Of a stretch of 64,000 nt of DNA, positions 22,270-33,422 are shown in pieces (the first letter of the stretch is position 1; every line of letters begins with the position of its first letter). The stretch covers positions 19,564,957 through 19,628,956 of the forward strand of contig OY755247.1 in NCBI GenBank assembly GCA_963576725.1, written 5' to 3'. Made by a program: the position numbers and the translations under genes. The notes under the pieces are model-generated. The model saw only the letters and a list, made by a program, of their open reading frames with translations, ran no database searches and was not told where the DNA came from. This DNA comes from Azorinus chamasolen (Eukaryota; Mollusca; Bivalvia; Cardiida; Solecurtidae).

Positions 22270-22493
22270 GTTCAAATTGACTTTAGAGTTGTCAGTTGGC
22301 GCCTGTGTAAAAGTCACTTTCTGAAACCATTGTGATAAATAGAGCATTTGCTCCAAAGGAGCAAATGCTCTATTTATTACAATGGTTTCAAAACAACACA
22401 ATTCTAAAATTCTTCTTTTCTATAATTAATGTCCCTTTTCGGTAGATTCGTTCAAAGAGGTTGGTTCTAAAAATAGCCTATGATGGACATGGG
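22270..22493. repeat. TTAA-MITE family A, termini decayed
   Basis: TGTGTAAAAGTCACTTTCTG, palindrome 22323-22391 with tip GCTCCAAAGGAGC, then TCGGTAGATTCGTTCAAAG. Both TTAA ends are lost. Confidence 0.75.
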
Positions 22494-22607
22494 CTCTATT
22501 GGATATGTTTCATTATGTGATTCCTAGCATATTTGTTAAATTTCTTTACTTGAATAAAATCATTCACAGTCAAAATATGATTCACGATATAAAAATGCCC
22601 TGTTCCG

Positions 22608-22770
22608 CAAAACAGTTCAGCCAAGTCATTTAAATCTGTTGCATATCTGCCAGATTTTATTTCTTTGCCCGTTGTGCGTGTCTAATTTTAAATCAATCAA
22701 CACCTCCAGAAAAAAACGACAAGTCTCTTTGTTTAAAACAGTCAATGAATCATTAAAACCGATGTTTTAA
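22608..22770 (+). repeat. Diverged dispersed repeat N, copy 1
   Basis: Similar over about 165 bp to 35925-36095: CAGTCATTTAAAT(G)CTGTTGC, TTTTAT(T)C(T)TT and TAAATTAATCAA(G/C)ACC in both. No termini or coding capacity seen. Confidence 0.5.
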
Positions 22771-22828
22771 ACAAAAACCAACACGGCAAGAACATGTCGT
22801 GGCTGTTTATTAGACTGACGGAGACAGT

Positions 22829-22983
22829 TTAACCCCACTCCCGCTATCTGCAGCGTGATTCACATTTGCAAACAGTTTGGATCCAGATGAGACGCCGAGT
22901 AACTCGGCGTCTCATCTGGATCCAAACTGTTTGATACTTGGTCAATATATTTTCAAAAGCTTGGGCGAATCGGTAGTAGTTAA
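22829..22983 (+). repeat. TTAA-MITE family D
   Basis: TTAA at 22829-22832; a TTAA at 22980-22983 may be the end, though similarity to 24590-24797 runs on a little. Hairpin GCAAACAGTTTGGATCCAGA ... TCTGGATCCAAACTGTTTG is perfectly paired, without the usual mismatch. Confidence 0.75.
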
Positions 22984-23204
22984 CAATCAACATGGCGCAA
23001 GATAGATTCAAACTTAACCCTTCTCTTGCTGAATTTTAAAATGCATTTCTTCTTCTTTACCCATGCCCTGTGGTATAATTACATATATCTTCACTGTCTA
23101 CAATTATTTCTCTGTGCAATCACCGCTGTGGAGTGCACTGGTTGCACAATCAATTTGTAAATACAAATGTAGTGCAGACCCTGATGAGACAGCTCCTGCA
23201 AATA

Positions 23205-23290
23205 CTAAAATCACCATTTCTCCAACAAACCCTATACTGTGATCACTCTTTAGAATCGCCTCGAAGAGAAATAAAGAAGTTTTGCCATTT
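23205..23290. repeat. Foldback family G, left-arm fragment
   Basis: ACTAAAATCACCATTTCTCC, AACCCTATACTGTGATCAC, TTTAGAATCGCCTCGAAGAG; the right arm is missing. Confidence 0.6.
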
Positions 23291-23399
23291 TCAATGTTAA
23301 TTGGGTAGGTTTTCTTGCTGTATACTATTTTTGAGCATATAAACAAATGAGTTTTGTATATTTTAGGTATTTTTGAAACGCGTCGAATGTAGGGACTTC

Positions 23400-23573
23400 C
23401 CCTTTAACTATAGAAAAGGAGAATTTTAGAATTGTGTAGTTTTGAAACCATTGTGATAAATAGAGCATTTGCTCATATGGAGCAAATGCTCTATTTAAAA
23501 CAGTGGTTTCAAAATGTGAATTTTACAGAAGCTCAAAATGCGTCAGTATGAGAGAATGTGTTACTTAGAGAAC
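23400..23573. repeat. TTAA-MITE family A, left end truncated
   Basis: Starts inside the element (CTATAGAAAAGGAGAATTTT), palindrome 23445-23511 with tip GCTCATATGGAGC, right end GAGAATGTGTTAC. Confidence 0.7.
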
Positions 23574-24404
23574 TGCCTTTGTTTCTGGTGGCGGCAATTG
23601 TTTTCCACGAAATACAAATTACTTTAGTAGAGGGCAACCATTGTATCATTTCTTCAAAATCTGATTGAAATCAGGCCTATCTTTAAAGTTTTCTATTTTC
23701 ATTTAGGCTGCCATGGCAACTTAAGTTCTGTATTGAATACAATTCTTTGAGCAAGATGTTTGACACCCTGTTGGTATTTGTCAACAGATATTAAAGAAAA
23801 AAATCTACTTTTACATAGTATAGAAAGTTCTTTTAGACACAACTAAATTATTTTTACCTTGCTGAAATTTTCAGACATCGACACTGTCCATCATCATCAG
23901 AGCACTGACCTCTTTAACGTAATCGGCTGTTTCCGCCACTGCACGGGTGAGTGGCGAAAATAGGCCCGTAGGCTACCGACAACTTATAGGCCCTCTCGTC
24001 CCTATTCATTGATAATGATTTATCGGACGCGTGTTTTGCGTAGAAATGAAAAAAAAAGAAGTGAAATAACCGAAGTAATATTTTGTTCACACGGGGCATC
24101 AAATCCTCTCACGTAACTTCGAACAAGTGTGGTTCCATTTTTCATTTTCCCTGTGTGTTAAAGTTGAGTCGTTATGTTTAGGGCGATCTTTTTTTCTTCC
24201 CAAAAAAAGGAAATAAAAAATGGAAACAACTATTGGATATGACTGGTTATCGAATAAAACAAAACCATTTGGCCGATAGGCAGATACGTTTTGTATAATT
24301 TTGACATTTGATAACCTAGAACACATTGAAATGTATCTGTTGTTGGTTGTTTTCCTCCTTTTTATATAAAGAGCGCCATGCTTAGCCTTTAGCCAGTTGC
24401 GGGT
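23574..24404. other. Unassigned stretch
   Basis: About 830 bp without a recognised repeat. The minus-strand ORF near 24099-24527 runs into a MITE hairpin and has no recognisable domain. No gene called. Confidence 0.35.
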
Positions 24405-24566
24405 GGATGAGTGATTACCATTGCAAACAGTTTGGATCCAGATGAGACGCCGAGTAACTCGGCGTCTCATCAGGATCCAATCTGTTTGATACTCTGACCG
24501 TACAGTGGCAACTGAAATCGATGGCATTTTCTATAAACACAATGTTGCTCAGCAGACTAAAGGTTA
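24405..24566 (-). repeat. Family D hairpin copy
   Basis: GATTACCATTGCAAACAGTT, hairpin GGATCCAGATGAGACGCCGA ... CGGCGTCTCATCAGGATCC (A.A mismatch), then TTGATACTC; ends near CTAAAGGTTAATG. Confidence 0.7.
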
Positions 24567-24589
24567 ATGTTCTACAAAACATTCGGCAT

Positions 24590-24797
24590 TATCCCTTATC
24601 CCGCTATCCGCGCCCTCATTTCCATTTACAAACAGTTTGGGACCCTGATGAGATGCCGAGTAACTCGGTGTCTCATCAGGATCCAAATTATTTGAAACTC
24701 GATCAATAGTTTCTGAAAAGTTTATTCGAATCGGAGTAGTCAAAATCACTCAAGATTTAGCAGTCATTTTGTTTTACAACGCGGGATACAAGTTAAG
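24590..24797 (+). repeat. Family D copy
   Basis: CTTATCCCGCTATCCGCG at the left mirrors ACGCGGGATACAAGTTAAG at the right. Hairpin ACCCTGATGAGATGCCGAG / CTCGGTGTCTCATCAGGATC is fully paired at the usual mismatch position. Confidence 0.7.
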
Positions 24798-24938
24798 TGG
24801 CTCCCTGATGGTGCATTATGATTTAGGTGTGAAACTAAGCAATATTTCAGCTTTTACACGCTGAGCAACCATTTTTGTCGATGGCGATATCGACATTCAG
24901 ATTTCAAAGCAAACTTCCCTTCGTTTCTTTTCAAACGC

Positions 24939-25060
24939 TTAACTAGAGTTTTAGAGTTTGGATCCCAAAAGAGGCCGAGTAACTCGGCCTTACTCTGGGT
25001 CCAATCTGTCTGCAAATGTAGCATGTATCTAGTATTCGATTCTTGAGTGCTTAAGGTTAA
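24939..25060. repeat. Family D, short hairpin variant
   Basis: CTTAACTAGAG, then GTTTGGATCCCAAAAGAGGC with CCTTACTCTGGGTCCAATC, ending TGCTTAAGGTTAAG. The arms lack the CTGATGAGACG part. Confidence 0.5.
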
Positions 25061-25191
25061 GTGAATACCAATCCCATATGGGTATAGTGTTGATCCTAAT
25101 TAAGTTCGATCTTGATTTGTTGGGGGACGTTTGACAATTTAGTTCTATAATTTTAAAAGCCATATAACGTCTAATAACAGCTTAACCCTTC

Positions 25192-25635
25192 CCTCCCGAT
25201 AAACGTTTTGTTAAGCCTTTGCAAACAGAGCAGACCCAGATCAGACGGCTCCTGTATGATCCGTCCAATCAGGGCCTGCTCTGTTAGCTTATGAAATTAT
25301 AATAGATTCGACACTATACATGTAGCTCGTTCCAATACCAAGCCAAGCATGTGCACATATGCGATTATTAAAACCAGTCTATGTTTATTCCAGATTCCAA
25401 TATTGAATATTATATTATTGAATAATTTGAATATTCATGGATAAAAATAGTTATAAAAATATGGAAGGAAGAACATTGTAGCCGTTTCAGAAAGTACAGA
25501 AACAACAGGTCTATCAAATTCCACTAGCAAACAGAGCAGACCAAGATCAGACGGATCCTTTAGGAGTCGTCTGATCTGTGTCTACTCTGTTTACAAATGC
25601 GTATGAAAAAGCGTTTATATGAGGGAACGGGTTAA
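25192..25635 (-). repeat. Two joined family B pieces
   Basis: TTAACCCTTCCC (25192) with an inverted-type hairpin CAGATCAGACGGCTCCTG / ATCCGTCCAATCAGGG. From 25446 follows a forward-type segment (AAATATGGAAGGAAGAAC, hairpin ATCAGACGGATCCTTTAGG), ending GGGAACGGG-TTAA (25632-25635). Confidence 0.65.
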
Positions 25636-25828
25636 GAAATAATGACATTATGAATGTTGATTAGAGTTTTTATTAGCTGTATAATGGTTTATGAACATAG
25701 AACATTTGGTTCTTGTACAAACTGTAAAACCAGAGCTACTATATAGTGAACAGACCAGACCCAGATCTGAACCGGGTATACTCTGTTTGCAAATGAGTGA
25801 TAAGCCGTTTACATGATGGAAATGGTTA
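25632..25828 (+). repeat. TTAA-MITE family B, hairpin reduced
   Basis: Shares TTAA 25632-25635 with the previous copy and TTAA 25825-25828 with the next. The hairpin is collapsed to CCCAGATCTGAACCGGG. Confidence 0.7.
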
Positions 25829-26056
25829 ATCCTTTCCCTCGCGTGTTTTCGCGTATTTGCAAACAGAGTAGACCCAGATCAGACGGCTCCTAGAGGAGCC
25901 GTCTGATCAGGATGTGCTCTGTTTGCTAATAGAATTTGATAGATCTGTTTCTATGCTTTCTAAGATGTCTACAATGTTTCACCTTCCATATTTCTTTATA
26001 ACTATTTTATTAATGAATATTCAGTAGGTATTGAAACGGAACAGGGAAACGGTTAA
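25825..26056 (-). repeat. TTAA-MITE family B, inverted, full length
   Basis: TTAA at 25825-25828 (shared) and 26053-26056. Hairpin GACCCAGATCAGACGGCTCC / GGAGCCGTCTGATCAGGA, tip TAGA, with the A.A form of the mismatch. Confidence 0.8.
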
Positions 26057-26252
26057 GACCCACACTTTTCGATTTTAGCGAACTTTGACAAGTTCTTGAA
26101 TTTTGCGAAATCTATCCGAATATGGCGTACTAGGATAACGATCGTGCATATTGCCATCATCGCAGTTTCACCCTTATACTTTCGATCAGTATTTTGTTTT
26201 CAAAGGTTTGAGCGAAACGGAAGCACTACTAACTTCAGATCAGATTTTGAGT

Positions 26253-26461
26253 ATACAGTAAAACCTCTCTATAGCGACCACTAAACTACATCAAATAGTT
26301 TGTGTTAAAGACAGGTAGCTGCGTAAAGCAAGGTGAAAGTAAAACATAACGCTCCTATAGGAGCTTTCTGTTTTACTTTCCCCTTGCTTTAAGCAACCAC
26401 CTGCCCTTAATACCAACTAATTAACACAATTTTGTGGCCGTTGTAGAGAGGTTTTACTATA
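26253..26461. repeat. TA-MITE family E, full length
   Basis: TA-CAGTAAAACCTCTCTATAG at the left, right end GAGAGGTTTTACTATA. Exact 14-mer GCTCCTATAGGAGC at 26351. One G-to-T change makes the right arm tip read GAGCTTTCTG, as in family H. Confidence 0.85.
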
Positions 26462-26531
26462 CATCATTTTAACAAAAGGATGGATGAGCGTTCACTTATG
26501 TGGCCTGCTTAAGCTATGATCTGTTGCCGTC

Positions 26532-26626
26532 GTCACTTACTTCTGATTCGTTCAAGCTTTTGAGATACTATTGACAAAGTGTCAAACAGCTTGGATCCTG
26601 ATGAGACGCCGAGTAACTCGTATCTG
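26532..26626 (+). repeat. Family D, left half only
   Basis: CTTACTTCTGATTCGTTCAA, GTGTCAAACAGCTTGGATCC and TGATGAGACGCCGAGTAACT, stopping exactly at the dyad. The right arm is gone. Confidence 0.65.
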
Positions 26627-26939
26627 AAATCAATTTTCAGCGACATACTCCTGTAAGTGTATTTTTCTAGTCTTCCCAGATCATTAGTTTCGATGATATT
26701 AGTTATGACATTTGAATACCGTTTAAGCCGGTGCTGGGGAGCGTGAGTAGTGTTGCGCTTTTGATAACTGCTCATGAACAGATACCCTAATACAGTATCT
26801 GCAATTATCTCTTTTGCATTACTACTTTTGCTTTGCAAAGATCTCCTACTTTCAGAATTAGTGTTCATGCAAAGAAATTTGCATATTTTTGGACCTTTCT
26901 GAATAATTTTTGTCCTGCATTATTGAGACTTTAACGTAC

Positions 26940-27157
26940 TTAACCCTTTCGTTACTAAATTTCTAATTGTCCTCTGCAAACCAATTTTGTTAAATCATTC
27001 GGTAAGATAAGGAAATGAGATAAATAAATGCAAATTCCAAATGAATAAAGCACAGATATAGAAATAGAGTTAGAGACAAAAAGTGAAGTCGCGTCTGATC
27101 TGGGACTGCACTATTTGTCGCGGTGCATTTTTGCGACATTGGCGGTGAAAGGGTTAC
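26940..27157 (+). repeat. TTAA-MITE family C, one arm deleted
   Basis: TTAA at 26940-26943, right TTAC at 27154-27157. AAAAGTGAAGTC joins directly to GCGTCTGATCTGGGACTGC, so the left arm and tip are missing while both outer flanks are intact. Confidence 0.85.
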
Positions 27158-27559
27158 AATGTAATGCGGTGATGAAATCTATTTTGAACATTTTTTAAAA
27201 CAGATGCAAGCTGAGTTGATAATTTCGAATCGTGTGTTCCAATGCATGATAATATGTAGACGTCTTGTAGGCGTCCGGGTCATGGGGTGAAGTAAATAAA
27301 TTCTTGCATTACATCTCTTCAAAATAAAGAAACAATGTTTATAGATGTCGAATGTAAACAACGTGGTCGTGTTGACAAATAAAGGAGATGTGTACTCTGA
27401 CTGATTTCGTTGTTTACGTGTTAACACTGAAAACGGGACGCACGCGTTCATCGAGACGTCGCAAAATATTTAACTCTCTTTCGTTGTCACGTATTTTCGT
27501 CTTCAACATGTTTCGTCTGTTTGCAATTTTCTTCCGCTTGCTTTCAAATCACATAATAA
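27158..27559. other. Unassigned stretch
   Basis: No repeat family, RNA gene or coding signal recognised. Confidence 0.35.
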
Positions 27560-27745
27560 TGGCACCAAACAGTTCGAATCCCGATGAGACGCCGGTTTCC
27601 CCCAGTGTCTCATCTACATGTAGATCCAAACTATGTATCTCTTTCGTTGTCATAGGCAAACTGGTGATAACCTTTGCAAACAGTTTGGATCGATCCAGAG
27701 GAGACGCGGAGTAATTCGGTGTTTCCTCAGGATCGAAACTGTTTA
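27560..27745. repeat. Two family D hairpin fragments
   Basis: First: CAAACAGTTCGAATCCCGAT with TGTCTCATCTACATG (27564-27630). Second: GCAAACAGTTTGGATCGATC ... TCAGGATCGAAACTGTTTAA (27676-27745). Confidence 0.6.
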
Positions 27746-27957
27746 ACCCTTTCGCTGCCAAATTCTGTCGTCTGCTAACTTTGTCGTCTGCTACAAATTT
27801 TCATTTTTTTTATTTTCTTCGTTTTTGTTTCAAAAACATAGTAACAGTAGCAAACAGTTTGGATCCTGATGATACACCGAGTTACTCGGCATCTCATCTA
27901 GATCCAAACTGTTTGCATAGGTAATCACAGATCCGGCATTGGCAGTGAAAGTGTTAA
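27743..27957 (+). repeat. TTAA-MITE family D, full length
   Basis: TTAA at 27743-27746 and 27954-27957. Left CCCTTTCGCTGCCAAATTCT, GTCGTCTGCTAAC; hairpin GGATCCTGATGATACACCGA / CTCGGCATCTCATCTAGATC with T.T mismatch; right GGCAGTGAAAGTG. Confidence 0.85.
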
Positions 27958-28023
27958 CACTGATCACATTTTGTGAAGAAATTAAAGAAAGCGCCACTTT
28001 GAAACCTGAAGCAGGTAACAATC

Positions 28024-28235
28024 TTAAACCATTCCCTCATAGGCTATTTTTAGATCTGTCCACTTTGAATAAATCTACCGAAAAGGAGCATTAACTAGAG
28101 AAAAGAAAAAAAATAGAATTGTGTAGTTTGAAAGCATTGTGATAAATAGAGCATTTGCTCCTATATTTATCACAATGCTTTCATAAGACTTTTCACAGAG
28201 GCGTAGAAAGGCGTATTTATGGAGGAAGGCGTTAA
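28024..28235. repeat. TTAA-MITE family A, right palindrome arm shortened
   Basis: TTAA at 28024-28027 and 28232-28235. GAGCATTTGCTCCTATA passes directly into TTTATCACAATGC, dropping GGAGCAAATGCTC. The right end resembles B (GCGTATTTATGGAGGAA). Confidence 0.8.
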
Positions 28236-28685
28236 CAGATGAAATGTGTATGGCACCGAATGGGCTGCGTAGGTAAAACAAATTCTCCATTTGAAGCGAA
28301 AGAGTTTTCCCGTTAAAAGCGCTGTTCTAGTACTGAAACAAATAAAACATTTACGGATTTAATGTCCGTTTTCAAATGACGACTTCAATAATGTTTACAC
28401 AAGTAACATAACCTATGAAATAGAAATTTACACGGACTTTCTCAGAAATCTAGAAAAACAATTACGAACACTTAATATTAGTCTAGTTGATGATGCACTG
28501 TCAGTGGTACTTGTGAAATCCAAATGTTTTTGGAGCTTGATTTCAACACTCTCTCCTCGCAGTTTATGTTACAAATGGATAATACTAAAATCCTAACAGC
28601 AACCTCTCAATTTTCATATTGTATTAAAATCCCTCTTATGTAGAAAAAATAATGGCTCAATCTCTTGTTCCCGGAACTTCTCACT
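28236..28685. other. Unassigned stretch
   Basis: No gene, RNA or family member recognised. Confidence 0.35.
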
Positions 28686-28819
28686 GACTTCCGATTCGAC
28701 CAAACAATTGAGAAATTATTGGCCGAGTGTCAACAAGTTTGGATCCTAATGAGACGCCGAGTAACTCGCCGTCTCATCTGGATCCACTCACTTTGCAAAT
28801 GCAAGTGAGGATGTGTTAA
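28686..28819 (+). repeat. Family D copy
   Basis: ACTTCCGATTCGACC, GCCGAGTGTCAAC, hairpin GGATCCTAATGAGACGCCGA / CTCGCCGTCTCATCTGGATC (T.T mismatch). Ends at the TTAA (28816-28819) that opens the next A element. Confidence 0.7.
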
Positions 28820-29043
28820 CCCATTCCCTCATAGGCTATTTTAGATACAACCTCTTTGAGTAAATCTACCGAAAAGGAGCATTATCTAGAGAAAAGGAAA
28901 ATTTTAAAATTTAGTAGTTTGAAACCATTGTAGTAAATAGAGCATTTGCTCCTATAGGAGCAAATGCTCTATTTATCACAATGGTTTCACAAAGTGACTT
29001 TTACAGAGTCCTCAAAAGTCGTCAATATGAGGGAATGGGTTAA
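28816..29043. repeat. TTAA-MITE family A, full length
   Basis: TTAA at 28816-28819 and 29040-29043. Exact 14-mer GCTCCTATAGGAGC at 28948. A relic D left arm (AAAACAGTTTGGATC) follows at about 29114. Confidence 0.85.
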
Positions 29044-29264
29044 GCATGCGAAGGGTTAAGATGACTCATGCATGCACTCTAGCTGCCAATCACAAATCTG
29101 AGATCTACTACGAAAACAGTTTGGATCAAAATGAGACACTGAGCAAGTTTGCTTGAAGAAGGAAGAAAATTAAAGTTGAAGCAGACGACACATTTTGCAG
29201 ATGACGATACGGGACAACGAAACAGTTGTCATTTAATAATAAAAGTGTTGCTATAGAGGCGTTA

Positions 29265-30096
29265 CGTTTATACATGTGACACTATACACATACGTATACA
29301 TGCAACACTATCTCGCGTACGTCTTATACATGTAACACTGTATACACATAGATGTAACACTATACATACACATCTTAGGCCTATACATGTAACACTATTT
29401 ACACACATCTTATACATGTAACACTTTACACATATACATCTTATACATGTAGACCTAACACTATACAAATACATATGTATACATGTACATGTAACACTAT
29501 ACACATACATCTTATACGTGTAACCCCATACATATATAGCTTATGCATGTAATACTATACACATACATTTTATAGATGTCACACTATACACATACAACCT
29601 TATATATGTAACATTATACGAATACAGCTTATACATGTAATACTATACGCATATCTTATACATGTAACACTGTACACATACATATTATACATGTAACACT
29701 ATACATATGCATACATGTATACATATTTGTACATGCAATATTATACGCATGTATTTTAAACTATTTACACATCTTTATACATGTTACTATTATACATACA
29801 TTTTAAATACATGTAAATTATGCACATACATCTTTATACATTATACATACATTTTAAATACATGTAAATGATGCACATATATCTTTGTACATTATACATA
29901 CATTTTAAATACATGTAAATGGTGCACATACATCTTTGTACATGTAAAAGTCTATGTAAACATGTCATATACATGTGCCATTAATCACATACATCTTAGA
30001 CATATAAAGAGTATACATACACTATATACACCTAAAATATACATGTATCTTATATATGGAAACATATACATAAATTTTAAACACGTATATACAAAA
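29265..30096. repeat. Minisatellite, about 29-bp unit (left part)
   Basis: Degenerate tandem units around CTTATACATGTAACACTATA plus CACATACAT. From about 29765 to 29940 a longer subunit of about 45-49 bp takes over (ATTTTAAATACATGTAAAT). Continues at 30396. Confidence 0.9.
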
Positions 30097-30395
30097 TTCG
30101 ACCCTCGCCAGTGGTCCACTTTAGCCAGTAATCGTGATGCATGGCGATGCACAATCAGCAGTGCTACTACATCCTTTGAGACTTCTCGAAGAAACCAGAT
30201 CAAGGACAAGAGAAGTCGAAGAAAGAACCCTGTTCGTTCTCCAACTAGATCTAGCCAGACATGCAGGTGCAGCCGCTGCAGTAGGGAATGCCTATCCCGC
30301 ATGGGCCTTGTCAGTCACCAGCGTGCAGGAAACAGACGTGGGACACCACCTTCTTAGATCTTCGTTCGCGAAGCCAAGCCATGGTGGAAATACAA
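30097..30395 (+). pseudogene. LINE (non-LTR retrotransposon) ORF2 C-terminal tail
   Basis: The frame from 30097 to a stop at 30357 encodes the C-terminal tail typical of one class of animal LINE ORF2 proteins: W(S)TLASNRDAWR, a basic linker, then C-X2-C-X3-C and SRMGLVSHQR, a truncated zinc-knuckle-like motif. The expected final Cys reads Gly (HQRAG). The 3' UTR-like stretch ATCTTCGTTCGCGAAGCC follows. It is richer in G+C than the flanking minisatellite and abruptly interrupts it. A 5'-truncated or shuffled copy; no RT domain remains. The open frame upstream of 30097 is minisatellite, not gene. Confidence 0.75.
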
Positions 30396-30680
30396 AAATG
30401 TACATAATACCATACATGTAAAATTATACAAATACATATTATACACGTAAAACTATACACATACATTTCTATACATGTACAATTTTGCACAAACTTCTTA
30501 TACATGTAACCTTATACACATATTTCATATGTGTTGTTATACACATATATTTATACATGTAATATTGAACATATACATCTTTATACATGTAACATTATAC
30601 ACTTTCGTATTATTAATGTAACATTATACTCATGCACGTTATATACATGTTAAGTATGCACATATATATTAATGCATTAA
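30396..30680. repeat. Minisatellite, about 29-bp unit (right part)
   Basis: The units resume after the LINE tail (ATGTACATAATACCATACAT, TTATACATGTAACCTTATAC) and fade by 30680. Confidence 0.85.
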
Positions 30681-30911
30681 CGCAGGTTCAGAAGTGCGTT
30701 AGTGTCAGCAGTTTTTAATACATGTACTGTATACATATTTTAAGACTATCAGTACAGCTTTAAATATTGGATTTAAAGATTACAAATATGTGTTCAATCT
30801 TAAGGATTATATAAAATATTAAAACATATGTAACGAAAAGTTTTTTTTAAAGCACTTTCATTACTTTTCGACCGACAACCCCACGCATATACACAATCTA
30901 CTTGATATTCT

Positions 30912-31141
30912 TTAACCCATTCCCGCATATAGACGCCTTTTGACGCTTCTGTAAAAGTCACTTTGTGAAACCATTGTGATAAATAGAGCATTTGCTCCAC
31001 AGGAGCAAATGCTCTATTTATCACAATGGTTTTGAAACTACACAATTCTTGAAAATTCCTTTTTTTCTAGTAAATACTCCTTTTTGGTAGATTTAATGAA
31101 AAAAGTTGGATCTGAAAATAGCCTATGCGGTAATGGGTTAA
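30912..31141. repeat. TTAA-MITE family A, full length
   Basis: TTAA at 30912-30915 and 31138-31141. Palindrome around 30967-31031 with tip GCTCCACAGGAGC. Confidence 0.85.
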
Positions 31142-31708
31142 ACATGGTAACAAGTGACTACTTCAACGTCATGCTATGATCAGTGCCTTAATAATTCAAT
31201 TTTCGGAATTGATTGCTTTAACGTTGTCAGTGTCCATGTGTGTCACTGTTGAAACACTGTGTGGTGTGTAGTCTACAAATGACCTTTCTAACCTTATTAC
31301 GTTGACAAGTGAAATCATTTATTCATAAGTTACCATGATGGTTCAGCAGTAAAAAGGTCATACATTTCTCCAGGGAGGAGTAAAACCAATTACTTAGCTA
31401 ATTAACCCCGTTCAAGCCAATTCCTGTAGATGCGTAAATGGAATTATTTAAATGTTTTGTCAACAAATCGTTCTCCATGATACATGCGAAGCAATTAGCG
31501 TCTCCAACAAGGCAGTTGTGGTGCCATTTCCTATAAAATTGTCATATTACTTACGGAGATATATCGTTGGTGTCACTAGTGTCGGGACGAGTCTGCTTGG
31601 GGCGAATAACTTGAGAATGTAATGCGCTATAGTTCCAATACATCACTAAAGCAGTGCCGTTAATTACATTAACGCTTATTTCACAAATATAGTGCTTTAC
31701 ATTACAAT
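31142..31708. other. Unassigned stretch
   Basis: No gene or repeat family recognised in about 570 bp. Confidence 0.35.
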
Positions 31709-31992
31709 TACAGTTGAACTTCGATATCTCGAACTTGGATACTTGAACTTCAGGATAACTTGAAGTAAAAGTTCGGTCCTTCCAAAATTTGCCTTACGTA
31801 ATTGCTCTAAATTGTATCACTACCGATATCTAGAAACACATGTGACAGCTTAATGCAGGTCGAGTACTTTAGGCCCGCATTCAGCTGTGTACTTGATAAA
31901 TTGTCCAGATTAGAAATTGGATAACTCGAACTTGGTTATCTCGAAGTGATTTGTATGGTCCCTCGAAATTGGAGATATTGAATTCAATTGTA
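31709..31992. mobile_element. Element K: TA-flanked MITE with pogo/Tigger-like TIRs
   Basis: Left TA-CAGTTGAACTTCGATATC and right inverse ending GAATTCAATTG-TA give an imperfect TIR of about 23 bp. A second inverted motif (CTCGAACTTGGATA / GGATAACTCGAACTTGG) lies inside. The centre GTGACAGCTTAATGCAGG resembles family H. No transposase ORF. Confidence 0.65.
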
Positions 31993-32009
31993 CGTTATTT
32001 AAAGCTTCT

Positions 32010-32255
32010 CTAACCCTATCGGCGCAGACTTTCTAATTGTCGTCTGAAAAAACCACTTTTGTTAAATCATTTGGTAAAATAAGGAAATTAGATAAATGAA
32101 TGCTTATATCAAAGGAACAAAGAACATATATAGAAATAGAGTTTGAGACAAAAAGTGAAGTCCCTGATCAGACGCCGCCTTAAAGGCGGCGTCTGATCTG
32201 GGACTGCACTATTTGTCGTGGTGCATTTTTGCGACATTGGCGGTGAAAGGGTTAA
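32010..32255 (+). repeat. TTAA-MITE family C, full length
   Basis: Left CTAACCCTATCGGCGC, right TTAA at 32252-32255. Hairpin TGATCAGACGCCGCCTT / AAGGCGGCGTCTGATC is nearly perfect with the T.T mismatch. Confidence 0.85.
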
Positions 32256-32349
32256 TGAGCTGCAGATTGTCCCAGTTCTATTAGCAAAACATTTCAGATG
32301 CTAATTTAGCACTGAACATTAAGAATTTGGCCAAGTTAATAGATTATCA

Positions 32350-32600
32350 TTAACGCTGTACTCCATAGAATTTCCTTTTACATCCCTTTACAAACAGTGT
32401 AGACCCGGATTACATGTCTCCTGTAGGGGCCGTTTGATCAGGGTCTGCTCATGTTTGCTAGGGGTTTCTATAGATATGAGTCTACATCTTCTGCCATGGC
32501 ACCTAATTCTTTTTTTCATATGCCATTATAGAATTAAGCTCACAAATATTCATATGTATACATGTATACGTCACTTCCAACATGAACATTCTTGGATAAA
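32350..32600 (-). repeat. Family B, inverted, decayed
   Basis: TTTACAAACAGTGTAGACCC, TCTCCTGTAGGGGCCG, GATCAGGGTCTGCTC, then the reverse long segment (GAGTCTACATCTTCTGCC, AATATTCATATG). Ends blurred. Confidence 0.6.
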
Positions 32601-32739
32601 TATGATTTACTTTTCATGTTTGATATGTACGTTCAAACAAGTTGCAAGTGCGCAAAGTTTGTACAGTAGTACAAAAACACGTTAAAACCCCTAAGAACCG
32701 TATTTGTGTATGTGTGTCACTCACACTCAATTTCTCTTC

Positions 32740-32802
32740 TTTACAACACACTCTCTCTCATTTCTCTCTCTGTGCCGCTCTCTGACTCTCTCTTTCTCTC
32801 TC

Positions 32803-32859
<57 letters not shown>

Positions 32860-32900
32860 CTCTGACTCTCTCTATTTCTCTCTCTCCCTCACTCTAAGTC
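32740..32900. repeat. (CT)n microsatellite
   Basis: Long CT/TC tract, purest at 32811-32844, with GACTCTCT and TTTCTCT interruptions. Confidence 0.95.
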
Positions 32901-33311
32901 TCGAAGCTCTAACTCTCCCTAAAAGTGTGTAAACAAAAGGAAAATTGAATTTAGAATCCGACAACCTTATTGCATCCCGGACTGTTTTTTAAGTTGTGGC
33001 GCAAGAATATGGAGGCTTTCAGAAATCCGAACACCATAATTATGTTGGACTTCTGTCGAAAGTAAAAGCAAAAAGCGTCGGATTTGAATCTCAGACACCA
33101 AGCTGGTTCATATGCGAGTACAACTATACTTTGGCCAGTTTTAAAGATAGTAGAACAAGAGTACATTGTACTCATGAGAAAGTGTCGTGACACTAAATTG
33201 TCATTATCAGAATTAACTTTTCGACTGCTGAGCGAACTTTTGTTTATAGAAAATGGTCATCGACTGGTGTTGTCACAGTTAATTTGTCTTGTATTTCTTT
33301 TCATTACCACA
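32901..33311. other. Unassigned stretch
   Basis: Several overlapping ORFs of 60-80 codons on both strands, none with a recognisable domain or splice context. No gene called. Confidence 0.35.
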
Positions 33312-33422
33312 ATCCGAGTATGAAACAGTTTGGGTCCTGGTGAGGCGCCATGTTACTCGGATCTGGATCCAGACTGTTCACCCAGTTAAATACTCATCCG
33401 CCAGCAGCAGGCTAAAGGTTAA
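33312..33422 (+). repeat. Family D, short decayed copy
   Basis: AAACAGTTTGGGTCCTGGTG, GGATCTGGATCCAGACTG, then CTCATCCGCCAGCAG and CTAAAGGTTAA, the same right end as 35756-35869. Confidence 0.6.

Noticed and set aside
24099..24527. 142-codon minus-strand ORF
   Set aside because: It overlaps a D MITE hairpin at its start, has no recognisable domain and no coding-like composition.
29962..30096. Upstream part of the ORF that contains the LINE tail
   Set aside because: This part translates the minisatellite; only the portion from 30097 resembles a LINE protein.
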